From Alteromonas profundi (lineage in GTDB: Bacteria; Pseudomonadota; Gammaproteobacteria; Enterobacterales; Alteromonadaceae), in NCBI RefSeq assembly GCF_010500865.1, contig NZ_JAAAWN010000010.1, positions 1 to 64,000 on the forward strand: a stretch of 64,000 bases of DNA, given 5' to 3'. The position numbers and the translations under genes were made by a program. Under the pieces are notes generated by a model. It had not been told where the DNA came from and did not search any database. It saw only the letters and a program-made list of their open reading frames with translations. Positions 40,855-49,792 of this stretch are shown here, one piece after another (position 1 is the first letter of the stretch; every line of letters starts with the position of its first letter).

Positions 40855-42057
40855 ATGTTAACCACGCAGAGCAATATTACAATGAGAGCAGTTATGACAG
40901 TTGACCCTGAAGGGATGGCCGCACGGATCATTTTAGCCTTCCTTGCCACCGCAGGGCTGTTTTATGTCAATATAATGCCCGCGATAGTTTCAGGCCTTAT
41001 CGATTCCTTAGCATTTAGCCGCGCAGATGCCGGTTTAGTCGCTTCATTCAATATTTATGGCGCTGCAATCGGGGCTTTATGCGCTGTATTTATTATCACC
41101 CGAATTTATTGGAAGCCGTTGGCGATAGGGTTGTTAATAGGGTTAATGAGCTTTGATATGGCGTCTATGTGGGTAACAGAGCCCTTTACAATGAAACTTA
41201 TCCGTGGGCTACACGGTATGATAGGTGGTATGTTAGTGGGGGTTTCATTTGCGGTTATTGCAAGAGTGAGCCTGGTGCATAAAACCTTTGGCTATCTGCT
41301 ATTCGTCCAGTTTGGTTTTGGCGGGTTGGGTGTAATGTTGCTGCCCCCGCTCGCGCCAGTCTACGGCACCTCCGCTTTATTTTTATCGCTGGTGGCCTTC
41401 AGTGCCTTTAGTCTACTAATGTTGTTTTTGTTGCCTGCTTACCGTGTTGAAGATATTCCTACCCCCACTATTGCCGGAGAAATTCGCTGGCGCCCATTAG
41501 GCGCAGCGTTACTCTCTGTATTTTTGTTCCAGGCGGCAAATATGGGTCTATATGCCTATATTATTGACTTAGGTAAGTCGTACGGCCTTACGCTTTCATT
41601 CATGGCTCCGACACTAGGTATTTCAGCGTGGGCAGGACTAGTGGGGGCGTGGTTAGTTATTGTATTTTCTACCCGTTTTGGGCGTACGCTACCATTATTT
41701 ATCGCTACTTCGCTAACGTTGCTTGCCACCATTGGGTTGCACTACAGCGCCTCCCAATCTATTTTTTGGCTCGCAAACGTTCTGGTAGGGGTCACCTGGG
41801 CGTTTTGCATTGCCTACCTACTTGGAATTTGTGCCGAATTCGATAAGGAAGGAAAAATGGCGGCGCTTGGTGGCTTTGCTTCTAAAACTGGGCTCGCCTC
41901 TGGGCCATTAGTTTCAGCACTTTTGCTTAATAGTCAGGGCTATACCATGCTAATCAATGTAGCAGCTATCGCCTTAGTTGGCTGCTTATTAATATGCATA
42001 TACCCTACACAACTACTTGATAAATTAGATAAAACGGTTCAGGATGGCGTAGGCTGA
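40855..42057 (+). CDS. MFS transporter
   Basis: A 400-residue carrier with about twelve helices. The N-terminal half has MPAIVSGLIDSLAFSRADAGLVASFNIYGAAIGA and the loop after helix 2 resembles the MFS motif A region in weakened form. ATG 40855 has AGGG nine bases before; earlier frames lack support. It lies 16 bases before the MocR regulator and starts the GABA-type island, so the substrate is perhaps an amino acid or amine. YbfB/CynX-like families are alternatives. Confidence 0.82.
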   Translation: MLTTQSNITMRAVMTVDPEGMAARIILAFLATAGLFYVNIMPAIVSGLIDSLAFSRADAGLVASFNIYGAAIGALCAVFIITRIYWKPLAIGLLIGLMSFDMASMWVTEPFTMKLIRGLHGMIGGMLVGVSFAVIARVSLVHKTFGYLLFVQFGFGGLGVMLLPPLAPVYGTSALFLSLVAFSAFSLLMLFLLPAYRVEDIPTPTIAGEIRWRPLGAALLSVFLFQAANMGLYAYIIDLGKSYGLTLSFMAPTLGISAWAGLVGAWLVIVFSTRFGRTLPLFIATSLTLLATIGLHYSASQSIFWLANVLVGVTWAFCIAYLLGICAEFDKEGKMAALGGFASKTGLASGPLVSALLLNSQGYTMLINVAAIALVGCLLICIYPTQLLDKLDKTVQDGVG

Positions 42058-42073
42058 TGATAATAAGAGCAGT

Positions 42074-43864
42074 ATGCTACAACACCTTTTCACTCTTGAT
42101 GATGGTACTACAAGCCTTCAGCGCCAGCTTCAGCGTAAATTAATAGAAGCTATTCTAAACGGCTATTTTGCGGCGGGGTCTCGTATGCCCTCGTCGCGCA
42201 AATTAGCTGAGCAGCTTGGCGTGTCTCGTAATACTGTCGTCGCCGCGTATGAGCAATTGAGCGACGAAGGTTACCTTGTTAGCCGTGAGAGAAGCGGTAT
42301 TTTTGTTAGCACTCATGTGTTTGACGAGCATGCCGAATCGACAAAGCCTGAATGTATTAAAGACGATCAGCTTAATTGGCAAGCCGCCTGCAACCCCTTC
42401 AGTATCGAGTCTTCTGCACCGCCATACCCCGACAATTGGGACGATTATCGCTACCCGTTTATTGACGGACAATATGATCAATCTTTATTTCCACTTAACC
42501 AATGGCGAGAGTGCTCTCGAATAAGTTTAAATGTCGATGAGATAAAAAGCTGGGCGCGGGATAGTGGCTATGAAGATGATGCGAGCTTAATTCACGAGAT
42601 TCGCACGAAAGTACTTCCTCGACGTGGCATTCAAGCGCAGCCAGATGAAATACTTGTGACCTTGGGTTCGCAGCAAGCTTTGTATTTAGTCAGCCGTTTG
42701 CTTATGAATACTTCTACGTTGTTAACAATGGAGGAACCTGGGTATCAAGGTATACGCCAGTTAGCTCAACACAATTTATGCCCCATACGCTTCGCCAGCA
42801 TAGAAAAAGATGGCATTGCCCTTGACGATGTATCGCCGCAAACCCAACTGCTGTACGTCACGCCTAGCCATCAGGTGCCCACTGCTGTGACTATGTCAAA
42901 AGAAAAACGAGAAGCGTTAGTGGCGCGGGCAAATAAAGACGACTTTATTGTTATTGAAGATGACTATGAAAGCGAGGCTAATTTCATTAGCAATCCAAAC
43001 CCCGCCCTAAAAAGCCTTGATAGCCAAGGGCGGGTTATTTACATTTCTAGTTTTTCAAAAGCGCTCGCGCCTGGTTTACGGCTTGGCTTTATGGTGGCAA
43101 GCCCGGTATTAATTAAGCGGGCAAGACAATTACGCGCGCTAATGCTGCGTCATCCGCCAGCGAATAACCAACGCATTATGGCGTTATTCCTTTCATTAGG
43201 TTACTACGATATGACTATGCGGCGGCTGTATCAGGCTATTAATGAACGCTGGCAGGAGTTACGTGAGGCGCTCAATCATTACTTAGGGCCTTATATAGTT
43301 ACCAGTGAAACCATGGGAGGAAGTACCTGTTGGGTAAAGGGGCCGCCAGGCTTAAACAGCCAAAAGTTCGCCGCCGCGGCCGCACAAAAAGGCATTTTGA
43401 TTGAGCCTGTTGACCGTTTTTACGGTGGTCAAGAGAAACCAGATTCTTTCTTTCGTCTAGGGGTTCGAAGTTTACCAAAAGAGAAAATTCGGCCGGGTAT
43501 TGAAGAGCTCGCTAAGCTTATTGATGATATTCGCGCTGACGGCGATCCGTCATTTGGTTGCCATCTAAAAGGTGAAAAACTTAAACGCTTTCTCTCGGGG
43601 GTAAGTTTCTCGGGGCATACTGTATTTGGCGATCCGTACTGTATCACCTTGCACCCCGACGGCAGTATGAAAGGCGTGGAGGGGCATAATAACGAAAAAG
43701 TAGATGAAGGTACCTGGTGGCTGAAAGACAATGTTTGGTATCGTCAATGGCAGCAATGGTCTTATGGTGAGCTTTTAGGGTTTGATATTTATATTACCGA
43801 AAACCGTATACATTGGGTGCGAGACGGTAAGTTAGTTGATGCAGCAAATTACACTAAACCGTAA
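42074..43864 (+). CDS. MocR/GabR-type regulator with extra C-terminal domain
   Basis: A 596-residue PLP-dependent regulator. A GntR winged helix is at residues 10-78 (AGSRMPSSRKLAEQLGVSRNTVV). A fold-type I aminotransferase domain spans about 120-480, with DDYESE and the PLP lysine in SSFSKALAPGLRLGFM. GabR in Bacillus uses this to sense GABA and switch on gabT-gabD; both genes are in this island. Unlike usual MocR proteins (450-500 residues) it continues for about 100 residues with a Trp/Gly-rich beta domain, including GTWWLKDNVWYRQWQQWSYG, similar in feel to DUF995. That part is unassigned. ATG with AAGAG. Confidence 0.85.
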   Translation: MLQHLFTLDDGTTSLQRQLQRKLIEAILNGYFAAGSRMPSSRKLAEQLGVSRNTVVAAYEQLSDEGYLVSRERSGIFVSTHVFDEHAESTKPECIKDDQLNWQAACNPFSIESSAPPYPDNWDDYRYPFIDGQYDQSLFPLNQWRECSRISLNVDEIKSWARDSGYEDDASLIHEIRTKVLPRRGIQAQPDEILVTLGSQQALYLVSRLLMNTSTLLTMEEPGYQGIRQLAQHNLCPIRFASIEKDGIALDDVSPQTQLLYVTPSHQVPTAVTMSKEKREALVARANKDDFIVIEDDYESEANFISNPNPALKSLDSQGRVIYISSFSKALAPGLRLGFMVASPVLIKRARQLRALMLRHPPANNQRIMALFLSLGYYDMTMRRLYQAINERWQELREALNHYLGPYIVTSETMGGSTCWVKGPPGLNSQKFAAAAAQKGILIEPVDRFYGGQEKPDSFFRLGVRSLPKEKIRPGIEELAKLIDDIRADGDPSFGCHLKGEKLKRFLSGVSFSGHTVFGDPYCITLHPDGSMKGVEGHNNEKVDEGTWWLKDNVWYRQWQQWSYGELLGFDIYITENRIHWVRDGKLVDAANYTKP

Positions 43865-43980
43865 ATTACTTCCAAGCTGGCCCCACTTAGAATCTCCATC
43901 TGGACCTACTCACCAACATCTTGGCATTTTACTCTGTCATTCAACAGGAACTATACACCTCGACTGACAGGAGAGTGACT

Positions 43981-44835
43981 ATGACGGTCATGAGCATCGC
44001 CGGTTTACAGCTTGCACTACCGGCGAACGAGAATAATTTTGACGTAATTGCCAAGGAAGTGCGCAACGTCAAAAAGCGCTTCCCCCACGTATCAATGGTA
44101 GTACTTTCAGAGCTTGCTACCTTTGGCCCAGCCCCCCGTTATGCGCAAACTCTACCGGGAGAGTGTGAGTCAGCTTATTCTGAATTGGCTTGTGAGGTAG
44201 GTATATGGTTAGTTAACGGTTCAATATTTGAACGTGACGAGAACCGTGTGTACAACACCAGTTCGGTTATTTCGCCAGCCGGTGAAGTGGTTGCACGATA
44301 CCGAAAAATGTTCCCATTTTTACCTTTTGAAGAGGGAATTTCATCCGGCAATACGCCCTGTGTGTTTACTATTCCAGACGTTGGCACAATAGGGCTATCT
44401 ATCTGCTATGACATGTGGTTTCCGGAAACCACGCGGGCGCTCGCATGGCAAGGGGCTGAGGTGATTATTCACCCCACACTAACCAATACAATAGATCGAG
44501 ATGTCGAACTGTCTATCGCACGTAGTACCGCGGCGGTAAACCAATGCTATATGGTGGATATCAATGCAGCATCACCTATGGGCGTAGGACGTTCAATCAT
44601 TGTCGGGCCTGGTGGGGAAATTATTCATCAGTCAAGTAGTGAGCATGACGTTATGCTGTTTGATGTTGACTTTGACTATGTGCGGCGCGTGCGGGAGCGC
44701 GGTTGGCAAGGGTTAGGGCAACCACTTAAAAGTTTTCGGGACCATCCTCTTAACTACCCCCAATACCAAGCTGAAGCGCGCTCTAAAGCGCTCGATGGGT
44801 TAGGCCCACTAAAAAAACCAGATAATCTGGCCTAA
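43981..44835 (+). CDS. Nitrilase-superfamily amidase
   Basis: A 284-residue carbon-nitrogen hydrolase. ATG 43981 has AGGAG seven bases before. The triad is visible: Glu in VLSELATFG, Lys in RYRKMFPFLPFEEG and Cys in LSICYDMWFPE. Such enzymes cleave amides, N-carbamyl groups or nitriles. With the GABA genes near, omega-amidase-like or gamma-aminobutyramide-type hydrolysis is a reasonable guess. Cytoplasmic, no signal peptide. A 91-base gap separates it from the TonB receptor. Confidence 0.88.
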   Translation: MTVMSIAGLQLALPANENNFDVIAKEVRNVKKRFPHVSMVVLSELATFGPAPRYAQTLPGECESAYSELACEVGIWLVNGSIFERDENRVYNTSSVISPAGEVVARYRKMFPFLPFEEGISSGNTPCVFTIPDVGTIGLSICYDMWFPETTRALAWQGAEVIIHPTLTNTIDRDVELSIARSTAAVNQCYMVDINAASPMGVGRSIIVGPGGEIIHQSSSEHDVMLFDVDFDYVRRVRERGWQGLGQPLKSFRDHPLNYPQYQAEARSKALDGLGPLKKPDNLA

Positions 44836-44926
44836 CAAAAAAGTAAAACTGGTACTAACCAACATTAGGCAAAATTTTTACAGTCAAACTAGACATAAAA
44901 ACAAAAGATTGAAGGGAAACAGACTG

Positions 44927-47335
44927 ATGAAAAAGAATAAATTTACGCCATTCACTTTATCACCCTTGGCATTGGCCATGGGTTCAGCACTATTTAGTAA
45001 CCTTGCTCTGGCACAAGAAAGCAATGTGCCGGAAGGGCGCACCATGGAGCGTATCGAAGTCACTTCCTCTCGCCGAGTCTCTACTATCGAAGAGACGCCC
45101 TACAATTTATCCGTGGTTAATGGAAGTGAGCTTAGCGAACGCAATATTGTCGATGCGGTTGAAATGATCCGTAGCGTTGCCGGAGTAACGGCTGTAGACC
45201 GCGGATATCGAAATTCCGGTGTGCTAAATAATATTATTATCCGAGGCATGAATGTAGATTCCTCAGGTAATGGTGACTTCGCACTGAATGCAGCCCCTAC
45301 GGTTTCATCTTACGTCAATGATACCCCCCTATTTGCCAACTTTATCCTTAAAGATATTGATGCTGTAGAGGTGCTACGCGGACCCCAAGGAACCTTGTAT
45401 GGCTCAGGCGCATTAGCTGGCACAGTACGCTATCGGATGAACCGGCCCGAGTTAGAATATTTTAGCGGTAATGTTAAAGGCGCCATTAGTCAAAGCGAAG
45501 GCTCCGAAGGGCTAAATCAAAACTACGATGCGCTAATTAACATCCCAATCTCCGATACAGTGGCATTTCGCGCGAACGTTGGGGTGATCCGCAATGACGG
45601 CATCATCGACTATACCAATGTTTACCAGCTAAATAGCGAGGGAGCGCCGGTAGCGGTAGACGGTGACATTGCTGAAGGGGATCCTTCGTTTAAAAGTATA
45701 GAAGATGCTGACACGGTGGACATAGATTACGGCAGGGCGTCTATCTTGTTTGCACCTTCCGATACCTTTAGTGCGCTTCTATCCTATCAGTATCAGTCAG
45801 ATGAAATAGGCGGGCGTCGTCAAGTTACTACGGGAGCCAACTGGGTATCTGGGGAAGAACAAGATTACAACGACTATGAAAATGGCGCGATACAACGTGA
45901 GCCTTCTGAGCGAAAAGTTGATCTAATGTCCTTGGAAATGGAATGGAATTTGGGTTTTGCCACGCTATCTTCAAGTACCTCAGATTATGAGCACACTGGA
46001 AGTTCTATAAGCGATAACACAGGTTTCTATGCACAAAATAACTGGTTCGCGTGGTTCTATGGGGGCGCCCCTCGCCCAATGGCAAGTGCTATTCGCTCTT
46101 ATGAGGACAAAGGCTTTACCCAAGAACTTCGGTTAGTTTCTTCACCAGGTAAAACCTTTGACTGGATTGCCGGCGCCTTCTATCTCGACCAAGACACAAA
46201 AGCCACGCAAGACAGTATAATGCCAGGCTTTTCTGAGTGGGCTATAGCAAGTGGGTTTGATCAAACCTTAGCAAGCTGGGGCGGTACCTTAACCGACCAA
46301 GACTTCCTTTATCGTGATAACGGTAGTGTGGAAGACCTATCTGTATTTGGTGAAGTAACTTGGCATGTAAATACCAGACTTGATTTAACGGTGGGTGCCC
46401 GTCGATTCGACAACGAAATTTCAAATGATACAGAAATTGAATTGCCCATATATCCAGGTGCTTCCGAGGTGAGCGCTACTACCGAAGAAAGTGATACGCT
46501 ATTTAAAGTAAATTTATCGTACGATGTTAATGAAGCCATGATGATTTATGGCACGGTTTCCGAAGGCTATCGGCGTGGTGGAACCAGTGCCATTCCGCTT
46601 ACTGGAGGCTTTGCTGAAAACCCTGCTTACCTTAATTACGATTCTGATTCAGTGACGAACTACGAGTTGGGTGTAAAAGGCAATACCGGAGAAGTATTCT
46701 ATGCGCTAACCCTCTATAGAATGGATTGGGACGACCCTCAGCTTAACGTGACAACGCCGAACTGGGGCTTTTATGCCGCGGTTAATGGGCAATCTGCCCG
46801 CACGCAAGGGGTGGAGTTTGAAACCCGGGGCTACCTTACCGATACCGTGCAATACGGCATACAATACGCCTATACTGATGCTGAGCTTACCGATGATCTT
46901 TATATCCCCGCAGGCACTCAGGACAGCCCTAGTGAAGTATTGCGGGCAGAAAAGGGGGAACGGTTACCCAGTACGGCAGAGCATACGTTTAGTGCAAATT
47001 TAGAGCACTATTATGAACTTGAAGGTGAGTACTATCTACTTAGTAGGGCGAGCGCTTACTATCAGTCTGATTCACGAAATGCGTTAGGGGACGACCCCGT
47101 TTTTGACATTATGCTGCCCTCCTTTTGGATTGCTAACCTAAGTACGACTTTACATGCAGAGAACTGGAGCGCTAGTCTATACGTGAAAAACCTATTTAAC
47201 GAAGAGGGGATCACGGGCGTATTATCTGAAGGGTATATGGGAACAGATCCGCAAGAGAACTTTTACGGAAATGGGTCTAAATCTTATATCACGCAGCCAC
47301 GCACCATAGGGGTGGCACTTCAATATCAGTTCTAG
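44927..47335 (+). CDS. TonB-dependent outer-membrane receptor
   Basis: An 802-residue receptor. ATG 44927 has GAAGGG ten bases upstream. Signal peptide cut near ALA-QESN. The plug domain includes RIEVTSSRRVSTIEETPYNLSVV, NNIIIRGMNVD and DIDAVEVLRGPQGTLYGSGALAGTVRYR. The barrel ends in PRTIGVALQYQF with the terminal Phe. No Fur-like box is apparent, and the context (amidase, MFS, GabT/D) points to an organic nitrogen or peptide-like substrate instead of iron. It is followed nine bases later by a sulfotransferase, a pairing I recall seeing among marine bacteria. Confidence 0.92.
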   Translation: MKKNKFTPFTLSPLALAMGSALFSNLALAQESNVPEGRTMERIEVTSSRRVSTIEETPYNLSVVNGSELSERNIVDAVEMIRSVAGVTAVDRGYRNSGVLNNIIIRGMNVDSSGNGDFALNAAPTVSSYVNDTPLFANFILKDIDAVEVLRGPQGTLYGSGALAGTVRYRMNRPELEYFSGNVKGAISQSEGSEGLNQNYDALINIPISDTVAFRANVGVIRNDGIIDYTNVYQLNSEGAPVAVDGDIAEGDPSFKSIEDADTVDIDYGRASILFAPSDTFSALLSYQYQSDEIGGRRQVTTGANWVSGEEQDYNDYENGAIQREPSERKVDLMSLEMEWNLGFATLSSSTSDYEHTGSSISDNTGFYAQNNWFAWFYGGAPRPMASAIRSYEDKGFTQELRLVSSPGKTFDWIAGAFYLDQDTKATQDSIMPGFSEWAIASGFDQTLASWGGTLTDQDFLYRDNGSVEDLSVFGEVTWHVNTRLDLTVGARRFDNEISNDTEIELPIYPGASEVSATTEESDTLFKVNLSYDVNEAMMIYGTVSEGYRRGGTSAIPLTGGFAENPAYLNYDSDSVTNYELGVKGNTGEVFYALTLYRMDWDDPQLNVTTPNWGFYAAVNGQSARTQGVEFETRGYLTDTVQYGIQYAYTDAELTDDLYIPAGTQDSPSEVLRAEKGERLPSTAEHTFSANLEHYYELEGEYYLLSRASAYYQSDSRNALGDDPVFDIMLPSFWIANLSTTLHAENWSASLYVKNLFNEEGITGVLSEGYMGTDPQENFYGNGSKSYITQPRTIGVALQYQF

Positions 47336-47344
47336 GAGTTACCT

Positions 47345-48697
47345 TTGGAACATATTGTCCGGCCTCTTCTTAAGGCCGGTAGTTGGTTAAAAGCACAACA
47401 GGCCATTGAGCGCTATCTTAATGGCTTAAGCAGCCCTTCGGTTGAGCAATTGGCCGAAGCCGCCTATTGGCGCTGCCAAGCCAATGATTTTGTTGGGGCT
47501 ACGCACTTATATCAGCAGGTGTGTTTACGCGCACCTGCGCATCCCACCTATCATTACAATCTAGCCTCCACCCTTAGAATAACCGGCGATATTAGCGGTG
47601 CCGACGTTGCGCTTAGTGAGCATATTAGGAAAAACCCTGACGATGCAGAAGCACACTGGCTTAAAGTTCAGCTAGGCCGACAAACCTATGATCACCGCCG
47701 TATCGCTCAACTGACTAAGTTAACCGAGGAAAAGTTTCCCCCTAAACAACGTGTACATGCATGGTACGCGTTAGGCAAGCAGTATGAAGATCTACGCCGT
47801 GATGAAGCGAGTTTTAACGCCTATAAGACCGGGGCAGACCTGCGTCGGCGCTATTTAAAATACTCAGTAGCCAATGACAAGGCTATTATGCAAACCATTG
47901 AAACGAAGTTTTCTTCTCAATGGTTTGATGAAACCAAGGGGAAGCCACAGGGGGAAAGTGCGGTTTTCATTGTGGGTATGCCCCGTAGCGGTACAACCCT
48001 TGTTGAAAACCTTTTGGGGGCCCACCAAGAGGTATCGATGGGGGGAGAGTTAAATACCTTTGCGAGCAGTATGATGGAGGACGTTGCTAGAGGCGGAACG
48101 CCGGCCTCTATTGAGCAGGCGATTAGCCGTGCAACGATGTGTGACTTTAGCGCTATCGGACGTAGTTATCTTACCGGGACTCGCGATTATGCAAGCAAAA
48201 CAAGACTTACCGACAAGCTCCCGCTTAACTTTTTGTATTTAGGTTTAATACACAAAGCGCTACCTAACGCTAAAATTATTCACATGACACGCCACCCCAT
48301 GGATACCTTGTGGTCAATTTACAAGCATCTGTTTACGCATGCTTACCCGTTTTCTTATAACCTTGCAGAAATTGCTGACTACTATATTGCGTATCGCGCC
48401 TTGATGGCGCATTGGGAGCAGCTATTCTCGCGTGTGGAAAAAAGCCCCCTGCTAACAGTGAATTATGAAACCCTGGTCGCAAACCCTGAGGCAGAAATGC
48501 AGCGTATAAGTCGTTTTTGTCAGGTTGACTACGACCCCAACTGTTTTAACTTTTACCAGCGCCCCTCTAGCGTAACTACTGGTAGTGCGGCTCAGGTGAG
48601 AGAACCTATCCATAGTCACGGCATAGGGCAGTGGCAACGTTATGCTTCACAACTCGTTGACGTGCAGGAAAAGCTAGCTGGCGCGGGATTACTTTAG
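47345..48697 (+). CDS. TPR-containing sulfotransferase family protein
   Basis: A 450-residue protein. Residues 30-200 form TPR-type helices (AYWRCQANDFVGATHLYQQV, HYNLASTLRITGD). The sulfotransferase domain starts about 205, with the PAPS-binding loop VGMPRSGTTLVENLL (residues 210-224) and a later HMTRHPMDTLWSIYKH segment. The start is TTG 47345 with GGAG six bases before, right after the receptor stop, so the two genes are coupled. Target unknown; TPRs suggest a protein or peptide partner. Confidence 0.88.
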   Translation: MEHIVRPLLKAGSWLKAQQAIERYLNGLSSPSVEQLAEAAYWRCQANDFVGATHLYQQVCLRAPAHPTYHYNLASTLRITGDISGADVALSEHIRKNPDDAEAHWLKVQLGRQTYDHRRIAQLTKLTEEKFPPKQRVHAWYALGKQYEDLRRDEASFNAYKTGADLRRRYLKYSVANDKAIMQTIETKFSSQWFDETKGKPQGESAVFIVGMPRSGTTLVENLLGAHQEVSMGGELNTFASSMMEDVARGGTPASIEQAISRATMCDFSAIGRSYLTGTRDYASKTRLTDKLPLNFLYLGLIHKALPNAKIIHMTRHPMDTLWSIYKHLFTHAYPFSYNLAEIADYYIAYRALMAHWEQLFSRVEKSPLLTVNYETLVANPEAEMQRISRFCQVDYDPNCFNFYQRPSSVTTGSAAQVREPIHSHGIGQWQRYASQLVDVQEKLAGAGLL

Positions 48698-48755
48698 GCT
48701 GTCTTTTATCAGCGTACAGGTCTCGTCGTATATCTCTAGCATAATTGCACAAGGG

Positions 48756-49694
48756 CTAGGTACTAGCTTTCCAAGTATCGCTTTGCTGGATATGCTGGTT
48801 AAATATACGTGTAAATAACGCCACTTTTTTCGGCTCAGCCGGTACCTGTTTATGTACCAGCGACTGGGCAAAGTTATATTGATAGCGTGTAGGGCATATA
48901 AGCCTAAAGGTATGACTTTGTACCTCGTTGTGTACGTAACTACCGGGTAGGTAGCCAATATATCTACCTGACGCTATCAACGCCTTTCGCGAATCGAATT
49001 GATAGGCATGGGCACCATGGGTGAGTTTTTTTAATTGCTCCCGCCCCTGCTGACTTATTTCAACCCCGGGGACAACGGCCGGGTATTGAGCCACCAGCGT
49101 ATCGTTAATATCTTCATCACTTATGCTAAACAGAGGGTGGCCCCGGGCACAGCAAAGATAAATGGGCTCATTAAGTGTGTCGCTATACGATAACCCCGCC
49201 ATTTTTCTATAGCCCGGAAATATACCTACGTGCGCTTTGTCTTTAAGTAGTGCCTGCTCAATGTTTTCTATACGATCACCATCTAAGGTAATAGTGAGTT
49301 CAGGCGCTTGCTTGAGCAAGGAGTCTATCGTGTCAGCGAGTAGGCGATGTCGGGCATGATCAAGCACGTCTGCGTGAAAAATAACCAGAGGGCCGCGAAT
49401 GTCATCGCTTATTTGCGATACAGCATGAGAAAAGTCGCCCAGTGCTGCAAATAGAGTTAAACAGGCCTGGTAAACACTTTGCCCGTCAGGAGTAAGTACA
49501 AAGCCACCTCGCCCTCGATGGCAAAGCGTTAGTCCCATGCGCGACTCAAGGTTGCTCATATGCACACTGATTGTTGAGCGCGTAATGCCAAGCTCGTTTT
49601 CCGCTGCGGCAAAGCCATTATTCTCTACCACCGATTTAAAGACTTTCAGTAGCTTTAAATCGTATTCAGTTATTGCCCTTCCCGCTATCTTCAA
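48756..49694 (-). CDS. LysR family regulator, divergent to gabD
   Basis: A 312-residue regulator. LysR helix-turn-helix at about 10-70: DLKLLKVFKSVVENNGFAAAENELGITRSTISVHMSNLESRMG, then a wing with RGRGGFVLTPDG. Effector domain follows. It is divergent from gabD with 98 bases between start codons, the classic LysR layout, so it most likely controls gabD-gabT. Along with the MocR gene this gives the island two local regulators. Confidence 0.9.
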   Translation of the reverse strand: MKIAGRAITEYDLKLLKVFKSVVENNGFAAAENELGITRSTISVHMSNLESRMGLTLCHRGRGGFVLTPDGQSVYQACLTLFAALGDFSHAVSQISDDIRGPLVIFHADVLDHARHRLLADTIDSLLKQAPELTITLDGDRIENIEQALLKDKAHVGIFPGYRKMAGLSYSDTLNEPIYLCCARGHPLFSISDEDINDTLVAQYPAVVPGVEISQQGREQLKKLTHGAHAYQFDSRKALIASGRYIGYLPGSYVHNEVQSHTFRLICPTRYQYNFAQSLVHKQVPAEPKKVALFTRIFNQHIQQSDTWKAST

Positions 49695-49743
49695 AAGTTT
49701 TATTCCATCAAACTAAAGGTTGAATGTTTGTTATTTAACGATG

Positions 49744-49776
49744 TTATCAACCCTGATTCAATAGCTTTATTGATAA
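49744..49776. promoter_or_regulatory. Inverted repeat in lysR/gabD promoter
   Basis: TTATCAA (49744-49750) and TTGATAA (49770-49776) are perfect inverted arms 19 bases apart, 16 bases before gabD. A plausible operator for the adjacent LysR protein, though the T-N11-A rule is not met exactly. Confidence 0.4.
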
Positions 49777-49792
49777 ATAAATAGGAATTGCT

